A stretch of DNA of 34,615 nt from Desulfuromonadaceae bacterium (GCA_016744555.1 JADGED010000002.1:1-34615); one strand, 5' to 3'; counted from the first letter of the stretch, positions 10,169 through 21,917 are shown. The notes: generated by a model not told the origin, from the sequence alone. A program made the numbers and translations.

Positions 10169-10624
10169 TTACCCCTCTTCTTCAGAAACAATTTGATAAA
10201 TAGCTTGCGGGTCAGCTGCATCTAGCAACTTTTTTCTTACCGCCGCATCTTTAAGAAGTTTTGATATCCTAGCCAAAGTCTTAAGGTGGACACCTACCGA
10301 CTCTTCAGGAGCGATCAGCAAAAAGAACAAGTACGCTGGTTGCCCATCCATTGATTCAAAATCAACTCCTGTGTGACTCCGCCCAAACACCAATTTCAAC
10401 TCAGGAATACCAGCTAACTTGCCGTGTGGGATTGCTACCCCATCACCAATCCCGGTACTACCAAGCTTTTCCCGTTCTTGCAGAACAGCAATCACCGAGC
10501 CCCGGTCAAGAGATGGTTCACATGAGATTAATGCATCGGTGAGTTCTGCCAAGGCTTTTTCTTTATCTTTTGCCTGCAGATCAGCGACGATAGCTTCCGG
10601 ATTCAACAGTTCAGAAATTTTCAT
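10169..10624 (-). CDS. ptsN: PTS IIA-Ntr-like protein
   Basis: MKISELLNPEAIVADLQAKDKEKALAEL, GIGDGVAIPHGKL, LFFLLIAPEESVGVHLKTLARISKLL. Start refined from 10681, which lies in a terminator hairpin. Confidence 0.95.
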   Translation of the reverse strand: MKISELLNPEAIVADLQAKDKEKALAELTDALISCEPSLDRGSVIAVLQEREKLGSTGIGDGVAIPHGKLAGIPELKLVFGRSHTGVDFESMDGQPAYLFFLLIAPEESVGVHLKTLARISKLLKDAAVRKKLLDAADPQAIYQIVSEEEG

Positions 10625-10659
10625 AATCACATTCTTATTTATGTCAGAAATAAATAAAT

Positions 10660-10692
10660 GCGGGTCTTTTTTGAACACCAAAAAAGACCCGC
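10660..10692 (-). terminator. Strong hairpin between hpf and ptsN, probable (partial) terminator
   Basis: Perfect 14-bp inverted repeat GCGGGTCTTTTTTG (10660-10673) / CAAAAAAGACCCGC (10679-10692) with a 5-nt loop, then an AU-rich tract on the minus transcript. Confidence 0.75.
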
Positions 10693-10703
10693 GTCATAAG
10701 CAG

Positions 10704-11252
10704 TTAACTTCCCTGCGGTACTATTAATCCGTAGTTACCATCCTTACGGCGATAAACTACATTCATCTCTTCGGTGCGATCATCGGTAAAAGCTAGAAAA
10801 TCTTTATGCAACAAATCCATCTGCATTACCGCCTCTTCAACCGACATCGGCTTTACAAAAAAGGAGTGGCTCCGAACAATTTCTGGTTCATCACTACCAG
10901 CGTCAACACTTTCGGCGGAAAAAATGGTCTTTTCAATCCGACGATTACCGCCAGATCCACCTTTATGTTTTTTCAATTTATCTTTATATTTTTTTAGCTG
11001 CCGCTCTATTTTATCTACCATTAAATCGATAGCAGCATACATATCTTCTTTGGTCTCAGTGCTTTTCATGGTCAATCCCTTAGCGACCATAATTACTTCA
11101 GCACGATGATTGATCTTTTTTTGTACCGACAAAACTACTTGAGCATCAATTGGCTCGTCGATATATTTTTTTACTCTGGTCAGTTTCTCTTCCACATAAC
11201 TACGAACAGCAGCACTACTCTCCATATGACGGAAGGTAACGGCAATTTGCAT
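10704..11252 (-). CDS. hpf: Ribosome hibernation-promoting factor, long form
   Basis: MQIAVTFRHMESSAAVRSYVEEKLTRVKKYID plus C-terminal long-HPF domain (PMSVEEAVMQMDLLHKDFLAFTDDRTEEMNVVYRRKDGNYGLIVP). AAGGAGG SD lies inside the longer track ORF, so the start is at 11252. Confidence 0.96.
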   Translation of the reverse strand: MQIAVTFRHMESSAAVRSYVEEKLTRVKKYIDEPIDAQVVLSVQKKINHRAEVIMVAKGLTMKSTETKEDMYAAIDLMVDKIERQLKKYKDKLKKHKGGSGGNRRIEKTIFSAESVDAGSDEPEIVRSHSFFVKPMSVEEAVMQMDLLHKDFLAFTDDRTEEMNVVYRRKDGNYGLIVPQGS

Positions 11253-11273
11253 AGATAAACCTCCTTGATTCAT

Positions 11274-11294
11274 CAGGTTCCGGCATGGAACCTG
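11274..11294 (-). promoter_or_regulatory. 5'-leader hairpin upstream of the hpf ribosome-binding site
   Basis: Perfect 8-bp inverted repeat CAGGTTCC (11274-11281) / GGAACCTG (11287-11294), 5-nt loop, in the rpoN-hpf intergenic region. Confidence 0.5.
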
Positions 11295-11355
11295 GATTGT
11301 TTAATTATAACGTAAGTTTGTTCCATATGCACCAGTTGCTTAACTACAGACAAGA

Positions 11356-12807
11356 TTAAAATAACCGTTTTCTCTCCGTTGACGACCCCAATCCTAACAT
11401 TTCACGATATTTTGTTACCGTCCGACGGGCGATATTAATGTCTTGTTCCGCTAGCAGAGTAACAATCTTTTGATCAGAATAGGGTTTTTTCGGGTCCTCA
11501 GCGGCAACTATTTCCTTAATTCTACTTTTAACACTTTCTGACGCTATAGCATCACCATCAGCTGTATTAATACCACTATTAAAGAAATACTTGAGTTCAA
11601 ATAACCCTTGCGGGGTCTGTACATATTTGTTGGTTGTAACCCGACTAACGGTTGATTCGTGCATTTCAATGTCATCGGCAACATCACGCAAAACCAAAGG
11701 TTTCAAATGTTCAATGCCATGATCGAAAAATTCTCGCTGAAATTTAACAATACTTTTAGTAACTTTATAAATTGTACGCTGGCGCTGATGAATACTTTTA
11801 ATTAACCATACGGCACTACGCATTTTATCTTGGATATATTCTCCAGCCTTCTTATCTACACCTTTATTGTCGGTCAAAGCATTACGATAAAAAGAATTAA
11901 TCCGCAAGCTAGGCAAGCCATCATCATTTTGGGTGACTTCATACTCATTGCCAACTTTACGCACAAAAATATCTGGGGTTATATAATGCGCATCCTCTTC
12001 GTTATAAGCACGTCCAGGTCTGGGATCAAGCTCAGAAATAAACTTTGCTGCCTCCAAAACGTCATCCAAGGATATTTTCTCCCCCTTAGCTATAACGTTG
12101 TACTTTCGCCCTTCAAGCTCGTGCAGATAGTCACGTAAAATTGTTGCTGCTAATGAATCAGACAGCTCCAAACGCTGCAATTGCAGTAGCAGACATTCCT
12201 GTAGGTCTTTGCTCGCAACGCCAGGCGGGTCAAACTGCTGCACTCGAGCTAAAACATCCTCAAACAGAGCGATATCGTACTCTGACTGCGTCGACATATC
12301 GTCAAGGCTGGCTCGAAGGTAGCCAATTTCATCTAAATTCCCAATAATTTCAGCAGCAACATGTTGCTCTGTAGAAGTAAATGAAGAGAGCCTTAATTGC
12401 CACATCATGTGGTCGTACAGCTTCTCTTTTTTAGTTAGTAAACTCTCAAAAGAAGGGCGATCTTCTTGGCTTTCATAGTTATTGCGGCTATCACTACTAT
12501 TTAAGCTATAGCCCTCAAGATATGTCTGCCAATCAATATCTTCCATCCCTTCCGATTCACCCTTAACTTCTTGCTCTGGAGCAGCGGGAGAATCGGTAGA
12601 AGTTTCTGCGATACTGGCAGGGGCATCAATTGGCTCGTCTTTTGTTTCGACCACCTCTTCGAGCAAAGGATTTTCGGTTAGCTCTTCAGTAACAACTTCG
12701 GCTAACTCCATACGCGACAGTTGCAATAACTTGATTGCCTGCTGTAGCTGTGGAGTCATTACCAGTTGTTGACTAAGTTTTACCTGTAACCGAAGATCAA
12801 GAGCCAT
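11356..12807 (-). CDS. rpoN: RNA polymerase sigma-54 factor
   Basis: LRLQVKLSQQLVMTPQLQQAIKLLQLSRMEL N-terminus; RpoN box IARRTVTKYREMLGL. Confidence 0.98.
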   Translation of the reverse strand: MALDLRLQVKLSQQLVMTPQLQQAIKLLQLSRMELAEVVTEELTENPLLEEVVETKDEPIDAPASIAETSTDSPAAPEQEVKGESEGMEDIDWQTYLEGYSLNSSDSRNNYESQEDRPSFESLLTKKEKLYDHMMWQLRLSSFTSTEQHVAAEIIGNLDEIGYLRASLDDMSTQSEYDIALFEDVLARVQQFDPPGVASKDLQECLLLQLQRLELSDSLAATILRDYLHELEGRKYNVIAKGEKISLDDVLEAAKFISELDPRPGRAYNEEDAHYITPDIFVRKVGNEYEVTQNDDGLPSLRINSFYRNALTDNKGVDKKAGEYIQDKMRSAVWLIKSIHQRQRTIYKVTKSIVKFQREFFDHGIEHLKPLVLRDVADDIEMHESTVSRVTTNKYVQTPQGLFELKYFFNSGINTADGDAIASESVKSRIKEIVAAEDPKKPYSDQKIVTLLAEQDINIARRTVTKYREMLGLGSSTERKRLF

Positions 12808-12839
12808 ATAATTATTAATCCCAATAGCAGTGAAACTGC

Positions 12840-13565
12840 TTAAAGTCTAAATTTTTCTCCCAAATAAATTTCCCGTGCGACTGGACTGGCGGCAATTTCT
12901 TCCGGAGTCCCAAATTCAAGCAATTCACCGCGGTTCAAAATATATGCACAATCACAGACACCTAGAGTCTCACGAACATTATGGTCGGAAATCAATATAC
13001 CTATGCCGCGTTCCTTAAGCTGCGAAATTATATTTTGAATATCTATAACTGCGATTGGATCTATCCCAGCAAAGGGTTCATCAAGTAATAAGAATGCCGG
13101 ATCAAGAACTAGAGAACGGGCAATTTCAACTCGCCTTCGCTCTCCCCCAGAGAGGGCATAGCCTTTTGAATCCCTTATGTGGGTAATATTCAGATCATTC
13201 AACAGCTGTTCCAACTGCTGTTGCTGCTCACCCTTGGTTAGCTTCAAGGTTTCGATAATTGCCAGTAAATTTTCAGCAACCGTTAATTTTCTAAATACTG
13301 AAGCCTCCTGCGGCAAGTATGATATTCCGGACCTAGCCCGCAAATACATGGGTAGATCAGTGATATCTTCATCATCCAGCAACACCCGCCCCTGGTCAGG
13401 CGTTGCCAAGCCCACAACCATGTAAAAACTAGTAGTTTTTCCAGCCCCATTGGGACCAAGCAAACCAACCACTTGACCAGAAGACACTTCAAGGTTAACC
13501 CCTGAAACAACTTCACGCCCAGCATAAACTTTATGCAAATTGGTTGCTTTAAGAACTTTACTCAC
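12840..13565 (-). CDS. lptB: LPS export ABC transporter ATP-binding protein
   Basis: [67 protein letters not shown]. Confidence 0.97.
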   Translation of the reverse strand: MSKVLKATNLHKVYAGREVVSGVNLEVSSGQVVGLLGPNGAGKTTSFYMVVGLATPDQGRVLLDDEDITDLPMYLRARSGISYLPQEASVFRKLTVAENLLAIIETLKLTKGEQQQQLEQLLNDLNITHIRDSKGYALSGGERRRVEIARSLVLDPAFLLLDEPFAGIDPIAVIDIQNIISQLKERGIGILISDHNVRETLGVCDCAYILNRGELLEFGTPEEIAASPVAREIYLGEKFRL

Positions 13566-14071
13566 TACTGTCCCATTTGTTGTGCAGGAATGATAACCGC
13601 TTTAACTCTACCAGTTTTTGAACTTTTAATAACACTTCTATTCTCTTGCAAATAGAGAGTTATCTCTTCACCAGTTATTTTATTTTGCCCTTGAACTACC
13701 ACAGCATTGCCAACCAAAACTAAACGCTCGTCAACTTGATAATAAATTGCCTTTGTCGAGGTTGCAATGCGATCTAGATACGTTACCCGCACCCCTCCAT
13801 CCGCGACTAACCGTTCAACTTCATCTTGTTCTTGCTGCAAAAACATATTTAAAGTTGCCGCAGTCATAGTCATCTCGCCCTGCACCACAACAACATCACC
13901 AGTAAAAATCGATCGCCTTTGCTCTTGTAGTACTTCCAGCTGTTTAGCAGTAACCTCAACTGGTTGCTTGCTATCATATTTGGGGACAGAAGCAGCTGTC
14001 GTTGGCTCTGCCGCCAAACAACAAAGAGGCAAAAATAACAGTGCAATAAACAACAATAATACTCTCAACAT
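13565..14071 (-). CDS. lptA: LPS transport periplasmic protein LptA (OstA family)
   Basis: Signal peptide; [42 protein letters not shown]; position next to lptB/lptC. Confidence 0.9.
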   Translation of the reverse strand: MLRVLLLFIALLFLPLCCLAAEPTTAASVPKYDSKQPVEVTAKQLEVLQEQRRSIFTGDVVVVQGEMTMTAATLNMFLQQEQDEVERLVADGGVRVTYLDRIATSTKAIYYQVDERLVLVGNAVVVQGQNKITGEEITLYLQENRSVIKSSKTGRVKAVIIPAQQMGQ

Positions 14072-14644
14072 CTACTGATTCTCCCTGCCAGATGGATACA
14101 ATACGAGCCTTACTTGCTTTTTTAGCAACAACCGGCCTTTATCAATTTCGACTACCATTCCTACCCCAGTCAATTCAAACCTGGGTGAGCGTATCAGAAC
14201 ATTTTTTTCACTACTTATTTGCCGGATATTATCATCATAATGGAGCCGATCAGTAAATAATTGTTCGCCATTTGTAGCGGTTATCACAACATTGTCCCAA
14301 AGATCAACTTGGCGAGTATCCTGCTCCAGTTGCCCCTTATCAGCCTGCAGGACAACCGCATCAAACTTTTCTGTTTTAAACAACTGTAATTTAACCGTAT
14401 CTAGCTTGGCCAAGTTACGGTCACGTATGTATTCAGCCTTATCAGCATCAAGAGTCCAACTTCGCTGCCCATTTTCATTTTGCGTATAGTGCAAGTCCTG
14501 CAATGCAAGTTCAACATCGTCAGGCAGCAAATTTAAAATTTCCTCCGGCGCCAACTGTTGCATATTGCGATAAATCACTGTCGTCACAATAACAACAGAA
14601 ACAATGATTATAAATGCCAATATACGTCGAAAATTAAGCATCAA
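14072..14644 (-). CDS. lptC: LPS export protein LptC
   Basis: N-terminal TM, LQDLHYTQNENGQRSWTLDADKAEYIRDRNLAKLDTVKLQLF; position between kdsC and lptA. Confidence 0.88.
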   Translation of the reverse strand: MMLNFRRILAFIIIVSVVIVTTVIYRNMQQLAPEEILNLLPDDVELALQDLHYTQNENGQRSWTLDADKAEYIRDRNLAKLDTVKLQLFKTEKFDAVVLQADKGQLEQDTRQVDLWDNVVITATNGEQLFTDRLHYDDNIRQISSEKNVLIRSPRFELTGVGMVVEIDKGRLLLKKQVRLVLYPSGRENQ

Positions 14645-15171
14645 TCGTCTTCAGCAACAAAATATCTCTTGGTCAATTCGTCCCATTGCCCGGAAGCATG
14701 TACCAAGAGATCACAGATTTCTCTAACCGCACCGCGTCCACCGCAACGCTGGGTAACATAATCGACAAATGGAGCCACATCGGGAACAGCATCAGCTACC
14801 GTTGCACTAAATCCAACCCGGCGCAAAATCGGCAAATCAACAACATCATCTCCAACATAAGCTACCTGTTCGTCGGTTAAACCTTCTTGTGCTAAAATTT
14901 CAAAGTAAGGCTCTAGCTTTTTCAGTGCCCCTTGATAGAGAATTTCAATCCCTAGCTCAGCAGCTCGACGACTAACAACCGTTGATGATCGACCAGTAAT
15001 AATTCCAACCTTAATCCCCGCACGCTGAATTAGCTTCAAGCCGTGGCCATCCTTAACATCAAAGGCTTTCAATTCATTCCCTTCGGCATCGTAAATTATC
15101 CGGCCATCGGTCAAAACACCATCGACATCAAGAAGCAATAATTTGATTTTTGCTAGTTTTTTATCCATCAA
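14641..15171 (-). CDS. kdsC: 3-deoxy-D-manno-octulosonate 8-phosphate phosphatase
   Basis: LLLLDVDGVLTDGRIIYDAEGNELKAFDVKDGHGLKLIQRAGIKVGIITGR; YVGDDVVDLPILRRVGFS. Confidence 0.95.
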   Translation of the reverse strand: MMDKKLAKIKLLLLDVDGVLTDGRIIYDAEGNELKAFDVKDGHGLKLIQRAGIKVGIITGRSSTVVSRRAAELGIEILYQGALKKLEPYFEILAQEGLTDEQVAYVGDDVVDLPILRRVGFSATVADAVPDVAPFVDYVTQRCGGRGAVREICDLLVHASGQWDELTKRYFVAEDD

Positions 15172-16130
15172 ACAACTCCAGATTTTAGCAGATCATGAAG
15201 ATGGACAATACCAACTGGTATCGTGCTCTCCTCATCGGCAAAAACAAACAATGAGGTAATAGAATGGGTTTCCATGATTTGCAAAGCTTTAGCCGCCAGG
15301 TTATGCCGCAGTATCCGTTTAGGTGCAGTGGACATCACCTGTTTAATTGGCTGCTGTAAGCTTTCCAAACCTTGACCCATTATCCGCCGTAAATCACCAT
15401 CGGTAAAAACACCAAGAAGTTCGCCTTGGGCGGCGGCAACACCAGTAACTCCGAGTTTTTTACTAGTTATTTCGAACAAAGCCTCACGCAAAAGTGTCTC
15501 TGGGGCAACCATTGGGATTTCATCACCAACGTGCATTAAATCTTCGACCCGTAGTAATAATTTTTTCCCCAAAGCACCGCCAGGATGAAACATAGCAAAA
15601 TCTTCTGCTTTAAATCCCCGTTCTTCAAGTAAAACAACAGCTAAAGCATCACCCATGGCTAACGTAGCAGTAGTACTTGCCGTCGGCGCTAAACCTAACG
15701 GGCACGCCTCCTCGGCAACACTAACATCAAGATGGACATCACCCGCAATTGCCAACGTACTTTGCGGATTCCCCGACACAGCTATCAGCGGCAATCCCAT
15801 CCGCTTAATCACGGGCAATATTCTGCAAACCTCTTCTGTTTCACCTGAGTAAGATGCTGCGACGACAACATCGCCACGAGATAACATACCAAGGTCACCA
15901 TGAATACCTTCAGCAGGGTGGAGAAAAAAGGTCGGAGTCCCGGTGGATGCCATGGTTGCCGCAATTTTCTGACAAATCAAACCAGACTTTCCCATCCCCG
16001 TTACGACTACTTTGCCTTCACAGGCAATTATCATTTTCACCGCTTGGCAAAAATCGTCGTCAAGGCGCGACTGAAGAGCTAATACCGCATCAGCTTCAAT
16101 CTGCAATACTCGCTTTGCAACTTCAATCAT
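15168..16130 (-). CDS. kdsD: D-arabinose 5-phosphate isomerase (KpsF/GutQ family; SIS + CBS domains)
   Basis: VVTGMGKSGLICQKIAATMASTGTPTFFLHPAEGIHGDLGML; CBS C-terminus. Confidence 0.95.
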   Translation of the reverse strand: MIEVAKRVLQIEADAVLALQSRLDDDFCQAVKMIIACEGKVVVTGMGKSGLICQKIAATMASTGTPTFFLHPAEGIHGDLGMLSRGDVVVAASYSGETEEVCRILPVIKRMGLPLIAVSGNPQSTLAIAGDVHLDVSVAEEACPLGLAPTASTTATLAMGDALAVVLLEERGFKAEDFAMFHPGGALGKKLLLRVEDLMHVGDEIPMVAPETLLREALFEITSKKLGVTGVAAAQGELLGVFTDGDLRRIMGQGLESLQQPIKQVMSTAPKRILRHNLAAKALQIMETHSITSLFVFADEESTIPVGIVHLHDLLKSGVV

Positions 16131-16969
16131 TAGCTTAAACTCCCAGCATCACCTTGCTTAAAAGTGGCATCAAAGTCGAGAATTTGCTGTAACAAGGCTT
16201 TAACTTGTGACAAAGGCAAAGAGTTAGCTCCATCGCACAATGCCTTATCGGGATTTTCGTGAACCTCCCAAAATAAACCATCAATGCCAGTTGCCGCAGC
16301 TGCCCTCGATAAAGCCCCAACATATTGCCGCTGACCTGAAGATGATCCACCAGCACCACCGGGCAATTGCACCGAATGGGTTGCATCAAACACTACCGGG
16401 TAGCCAAGTTCACGCATAATGACTAGCGAACGCATATCAACTACAAGATTGTTATAGCCAAAAGTAACGCCACGCTCGGTCAGTAAAATATTTTTGTTAC
16501 CGGTCGAAGCAATCTTGTTAACCCCATGCTCAATATCCCAAGGAGCGAGAAATTGTCCTTTTTTTAAATTAATTGCCTTACCACTATTACCAGCAGCAAC
16601 TAAAAGGTCGGTTTGTCGACTCAAAAATGCCGGAATCTGTAAGACATCTAAAACTTCTGCGGCAGCCTCAATCTGGCTAACGTCGTGAATATCAGAGATA
16701 ATAGGCAGTTCAAATTCTCTTTTGATCCGCTCTAGTAGGCGCAGCCCACGATCCATTCCCAAACCTCGAAAAGAGGTTACGGAAGTGCGATTAGCCTTAT
16801 CGTAAGAAGCCTTAAAAATAAGTTCACAGTTGAGCTCAGTAGCGATTTCCTTTAATCCGTCTGCTATTCGCAGCGTTAAATCTTCATCTTCAATTGCGCA
16901 CGGGCCCGCAATCAAAACAAGTTGCTTAGAACCACCAAAGCTGGTCGAACCAACCTCCACTTGAGACAT
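16130..16969 (-). CDS. kdsA: 3-deoxy-8-phosphooctulonate synthase
   Basis: LIAGPCAIEDEDLTLRIADGLKEI, FKASYDKANRTS, FLSRQTDLLVAAG, DATHSVQLPGG. Confidence 0.97.
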   Translation of the reverse strand: MSQVEVGSTSFGGSKQLVLIAGPCAIEDEDLTLRIADGLKEIATELNCELIFKASYDKANRTSVTSFRGLGMDRGLRLLERIKREFELPIISDIHDVSQIEAAAEVLDVLQIPAFLSRQTDLLVAAGNSGKAINLKKGQFLAPWDIEHGVNKIASTGNKNILLTERGVTFGYNNLVVDMRSLVIMRELGYPVVFDATHSVQLPGGAGGSSSGQRQYVGALSRAAAATGIDGLFWEVHENPDKALCDGANSLPLSQVKALLQQILDFDATFKQGDAGSLS

Positions 16970-18574
<1,605 letters not shown>

Positions 18575-18726
18575 TTATCTAGTCCATCCTTATTCAAAAA
18601 CTATGACGTTAATTGTTGCCAATACTAACAACCCTAAAAGAAGATACTACACAGATTTTCAAGCGAAAGAAAGCCCGTTATGCAAAAAACCATCCACATC
18701 AACAAAAAAGAAACAAACTGCCGATA

Positions 18727-19488
18727 TTACAGGTTTTCTACGTTCATAAGTTTTGCGACTCGATCCAAGTCTGCCGGGGTATCTACACCATGGCAACTGA
18801 ATTGGGTTTCTGCTACATATAGACCAATTCCCCGCTCTAAAGCCCGCAACTGTTCCAAATTTTCTAAATTTTCTAGCGGCGTTTTGGGCCAGGTCGGGTA
18901 ATCAAGTAATAATTTCCGGCGATATACATAGAGGCCAATGTGTCGCAATACCCCTAACTGCGGCAACTCTATCGCCAGTTGTTCAGAGTTTAAATCACGC
19001 GGCCAGGGAATCGGAGCACGGGAAAAATAGAGAGCTAGCCCAGACTGAGACTTAACCACCTTAACCACATTTGGATTATGAAAATCATCCACTTGATCAA
19101 TAGGTGCAGCCAATGTCCCCATCTCAATCTGCCGATTTTCTAGTAGTGGTGCAATCGCCTGATCTACCATTCGTGGATCAATTAATGGTTCATCGCCTTG
19201 CACATTAACAATCAATTCTGCATCAATTTTCTCTGCGACTTCTGCCAAGCGATCAGTCCCAGTAGGATGGTCAGCGCGGGTCAACATTACTTCACCACCA
19301 AAACCTTCAACAACTGCCGCTATACGTTCGTCATCGGTTGCAACAATAACCCGGTTTACCATTACTGCCTTAGCAACTCGTTGACAAACGTGTTGAATCA
19401 TCGGCAAGCCATTTATCAACGCTAATGGTTTACCCGGAAACCGAGTAGAACCATAACGAGCTGGAATTATTGCAGTTACATTTGCCAT
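18727..19488 (-). CDS. kdsB: 3-deoxy-manno-octulosonate cytidylyltransferase
   Basis: IIPARYGSTRFPGKPLALINGLPMIQHV; VNVQGDEPLIDP. Confidence 0.96.
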   Translation of the reverse strand: MANVTAIIPARYGSTRFPGKPLALINGLPMIQHVCQRVAKAVMVNRVIVATDDERIAAVVEGFGGEVMLTRADHPTGTDRLAEVAEKIDAELIVNVQGDEPLIDPRMVDQAIAPLLENRQIEMGTLAAPIDQVDDFHNPNVVKVVKSQSGLALYFSRAPIPWPRDLNSEQLAIELPQLGVLRHIGLYVYRRKLLLDYPTWPKTPLENLENLEQLRALERGIGLYVAETQFSCHGVDTPADLDRVAKLMNVENL

Positions 19489-19521
19489 TTTAAAACCTTT
19501 CCACCCGAGAAACTAAAAACA

Positions 19522-21039
19522 TTAGTTTTGTTTTCTCTGTGACCATACAACGATTACAAATCCAAACGTAATTAGGAGACAAAACTGGGCAAAGACATCC
19601 CCATGTCTAGTATAAAAAGTACCTTCAGCCCCTAACCCAACCTGCCCACTCAAGTGCAAAGATTCAAATATCGGTCCGGCCAACGTCACTTTTCCGGCAG
19701 GAGAAATCAACGCCGAAACACCAGTATTTGCAGCTCTAGCAAGCCAAATGCGATTCTCAATTGCTCGAAATCGGGTCATTGCCAACAGTTGATAAGGTGC
19801 CGAACTACGCCCAAACCAAGCATCATTGGTTAAATTAACCAATAAACTGCTGCCTTCCTGAACATACTTGCGTGCTAAATCTGGGAAAATTGCTTCATAA
19901 CAAATCAAAACGCCCAGACTATGTCCATTCAATAACAACGGGTGCACTTCCCCCGGAGTAAAGTCACCGACCCCAACGACCATTTTCTTTATAAAGGTTA
20001 AAAACCGCCCAAAAGGGACATATTCACCAAACGGCACCAGATGAATTTTATCCGAATAACCGAGCGTTCTACCGGTGGTAGAAAGTAGGTAAGCACGATT
20101 ATAGTATTGATATTTATTAGCTGCAATTTTGCTGTAAGCTGGACTACCAAGCAACAACGGAACCTGTAATTTCTCTGGCAAACCTTTTACTTTTACAGCC
20201 AAAGCTGAACTATCTTGCAAGAAAAATGGCGTTGCTGCCTCTGGCCAAATCAATAAATCGGGATTACCTGATGCTGCATTAGTCGACAATTTTGTATATT
20301 GATCGATCGTAGCTTCCCGATACTCTGGGCTCCACTTTTGTTCCTGGGCAATATTCCCTTGGATAAGGGCAACCTTAAGTTGCTCACTACGAATATCTAA
20401 TGGTTGCCAATGCCGCCAAACTCCATAACCAAAATGACTAATCGAGATCGCCATTACTATAATCACACCTAAGCGTGCTAGACGACTCTTGGGTTCAGCG
20501 ATAATCCCGGCAATAGCGCAGTTAACTGCTACCAACATCAGGCTTACCCCATACACTCCGGTAACATCTGAACTTTGGATGGCTAAAGAAAAGTTTTGCT
20601 GCGAATAACCTATAGTTGCCCATGGGAACCCGGTAAACAGCCAGCCACGAAGATATTCTAACGCCACCCAAACTGGAGGGAGAACAAACAGAGATGGTAT
20701 TTTTAGCAGCTGCTCAAGTCGCCATGACAACCAAGTGGCCAAACCAAAATAAGTGGCTAAATAGGTAATTAAAAAAAGATATGCAAGCAAGGAAAAGATG
20801 GGCAAAAGACCACCGTAAGTGGTCATAACGTTATTTAACCAATAAAGGACTGCAGCAAAAAAAAACAATCCTGCTGCGAAACCTGCAGCAAATGGGCGCT
20901 GTCGTACAACTAAAAAAAGAGGGATTAAGACAATCCAAGAGCGAAAAAACAGATGGGGAAACGCAAATGGCACCGCTAATAACAAACCAGAGCCGGCGGC
21001 AATAATTAAATTCCGGTCAAATTTGAGCAACCGCATCAA
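19522..21039 (-). CDS. lnt: Apolipoprotein N-acyltransferase
   Basis: Multiple TM helices; catalytic regions LIWPEAATPF, YSDKIHLVPFGEYVPFG, GVLICYEAIFPDL. Confidence 0.95.
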   Translation of the reverse strand: MMRLLKFDRNLIIAAGSGLLLAVPFAFPHLFFRSWIVLIPLFLVVRQRPFAAGFAAGLFFFAAVLYWLNNVMTTYGGLLPIFSLLAYLFLITYLATYFGLATWLSWRLEQLLKIPSLFVLPPVWVALEYLRGWLFTGFPWATIGYSQQNFSLAIQSSDVTGVYGVSLMLVAVNCAIAGIIAEPKSRLARLGVIIVMAISISHFGYGVWRHWQPLDIRSEQLKVALIQGNIAQEQKWSPEYREATIDQYTKLSTNAASGNPDLLIWPEAATPFFLQDSSALAVKVKGLPEKLQVPLLLGSPAYSKIAANKYQYYNRAYLLSTTGRTLGYSDKIHLVPFGEYVPFGRFLTFIKKMVVGVGDFTPGEVHPLLLNGHSLGVLICYEAIFPDLARKYVQEGSSLLVNLTNDAWFGRSSAPYQLLAMTRFRAIENRIWLARAANTGVSALISPAGKVTLAGPIFESLHLSGQVGLGAEGTFYTRHGDVFAQFCLLITFGFVIVVWSQRKQN

Positions 21040-21896
21040 TGCTCGTCACCAATTACTTTAGTGGCTACCAATGGCATAATTCGCAGTTGCCGGATAACAC
21101 GTTGATCGCCTTTGATAATTTCCATGTCGACATCACCAACTCGTACTCGTTCTCCAACTATAGGAACTCGACCGAACTGCTCAATAACATAGCCACCGAC
21201 GGTATCAAACTTTTCCCGCTCTACCTCAATATCAAAATATTCTTCATATTCTTCAATACTTAACCGGCCATCTACTAACAGAGTCCCATCAGCTTGCTCG
21301 ATCAATAATTTTTCTTCCAGATCGTACTCATCTTGTATTTCACCAACAATTTCTTCGATCAAATCTTCGATAGTAACCAAGCCTGAAGTACCACCATACT
21401 CGTCAATGACAATCGCCATATGCACTCGAGCAGACTGAAACTCCTTAAGCATTACATTGACCTGCTTTGATTCTGGGATCAAAAACGGTTGGCGCATTAT
21501 GTTATCAAGCGAAAGGGTCTCTAAAGGTTGCCCCCAATAGTGAAGCAAATCCTTGGCATATACCAAACCAATTATATTATCGATATTATTTTTGTAGATA
21601 GGGATACGTGAATGGCCAGAATCAAGAATTATCTGCAAAACAGAACTAAATGGAGCTTCGGCATCAGCACATACAATTTCAGTCCTTGGCACCATGATCT
21701 CGCGAACGATGGTTTCATCGAGCTCAAGGATGGATTGCAACATATCACCCTCTTCTTCGTCGATAATCCCGTGTTGCTCAGATGCGTCAATTAGCTCCTG
21801 TAATTCTTCTTCGCTTGTTGCTTGCGGTTGCAGACTTATCCGTTTGCGAACTTTTTGCCACCAACCGACCGGCTTAACTGAATGATCATGACCCAC
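21036..21896 (-). CDS. CorC/HlyC-type CBS-pair protein with CorC_HlyC domain
   Basis: MLQSILELDETIVREIMVPRTEIVCAD, HSRIPIYKNNIDNIIGLVYAKDLL, IVIDEYGGTSGLVTIEDLIEEIVGEIQDEYD. Confidence 0.94.
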   Translation of the reverse strand: MGHDHSVKPVGWWQKVRKRISLQPQATSEEELQELIDASEQHGIIDEEEGDMLQSILELDETIVREIMVPRTEIVCADAEAPFSSVLQIILDSGHSRIPIYKNNIDNIIGLVYAKDLLHYWGQPLETLSLDNIMRQPFLIPESKQVNVMLKEFQSARVHMAIVIDEYGGTSGLVTIEDLIEEIVGEIQDEYDLEEKLLIEQADGTLLVDGRLSIEEYEEYFDIEVEREKFDTVGGYVIEQFGRVPIVGERVRVGDVDMEIIKGDQRVIRQLRIMPLVATKVIGDEH

Positions 21897-21917
21897 TACA
21901 ACGTTACTCCTATGTTA

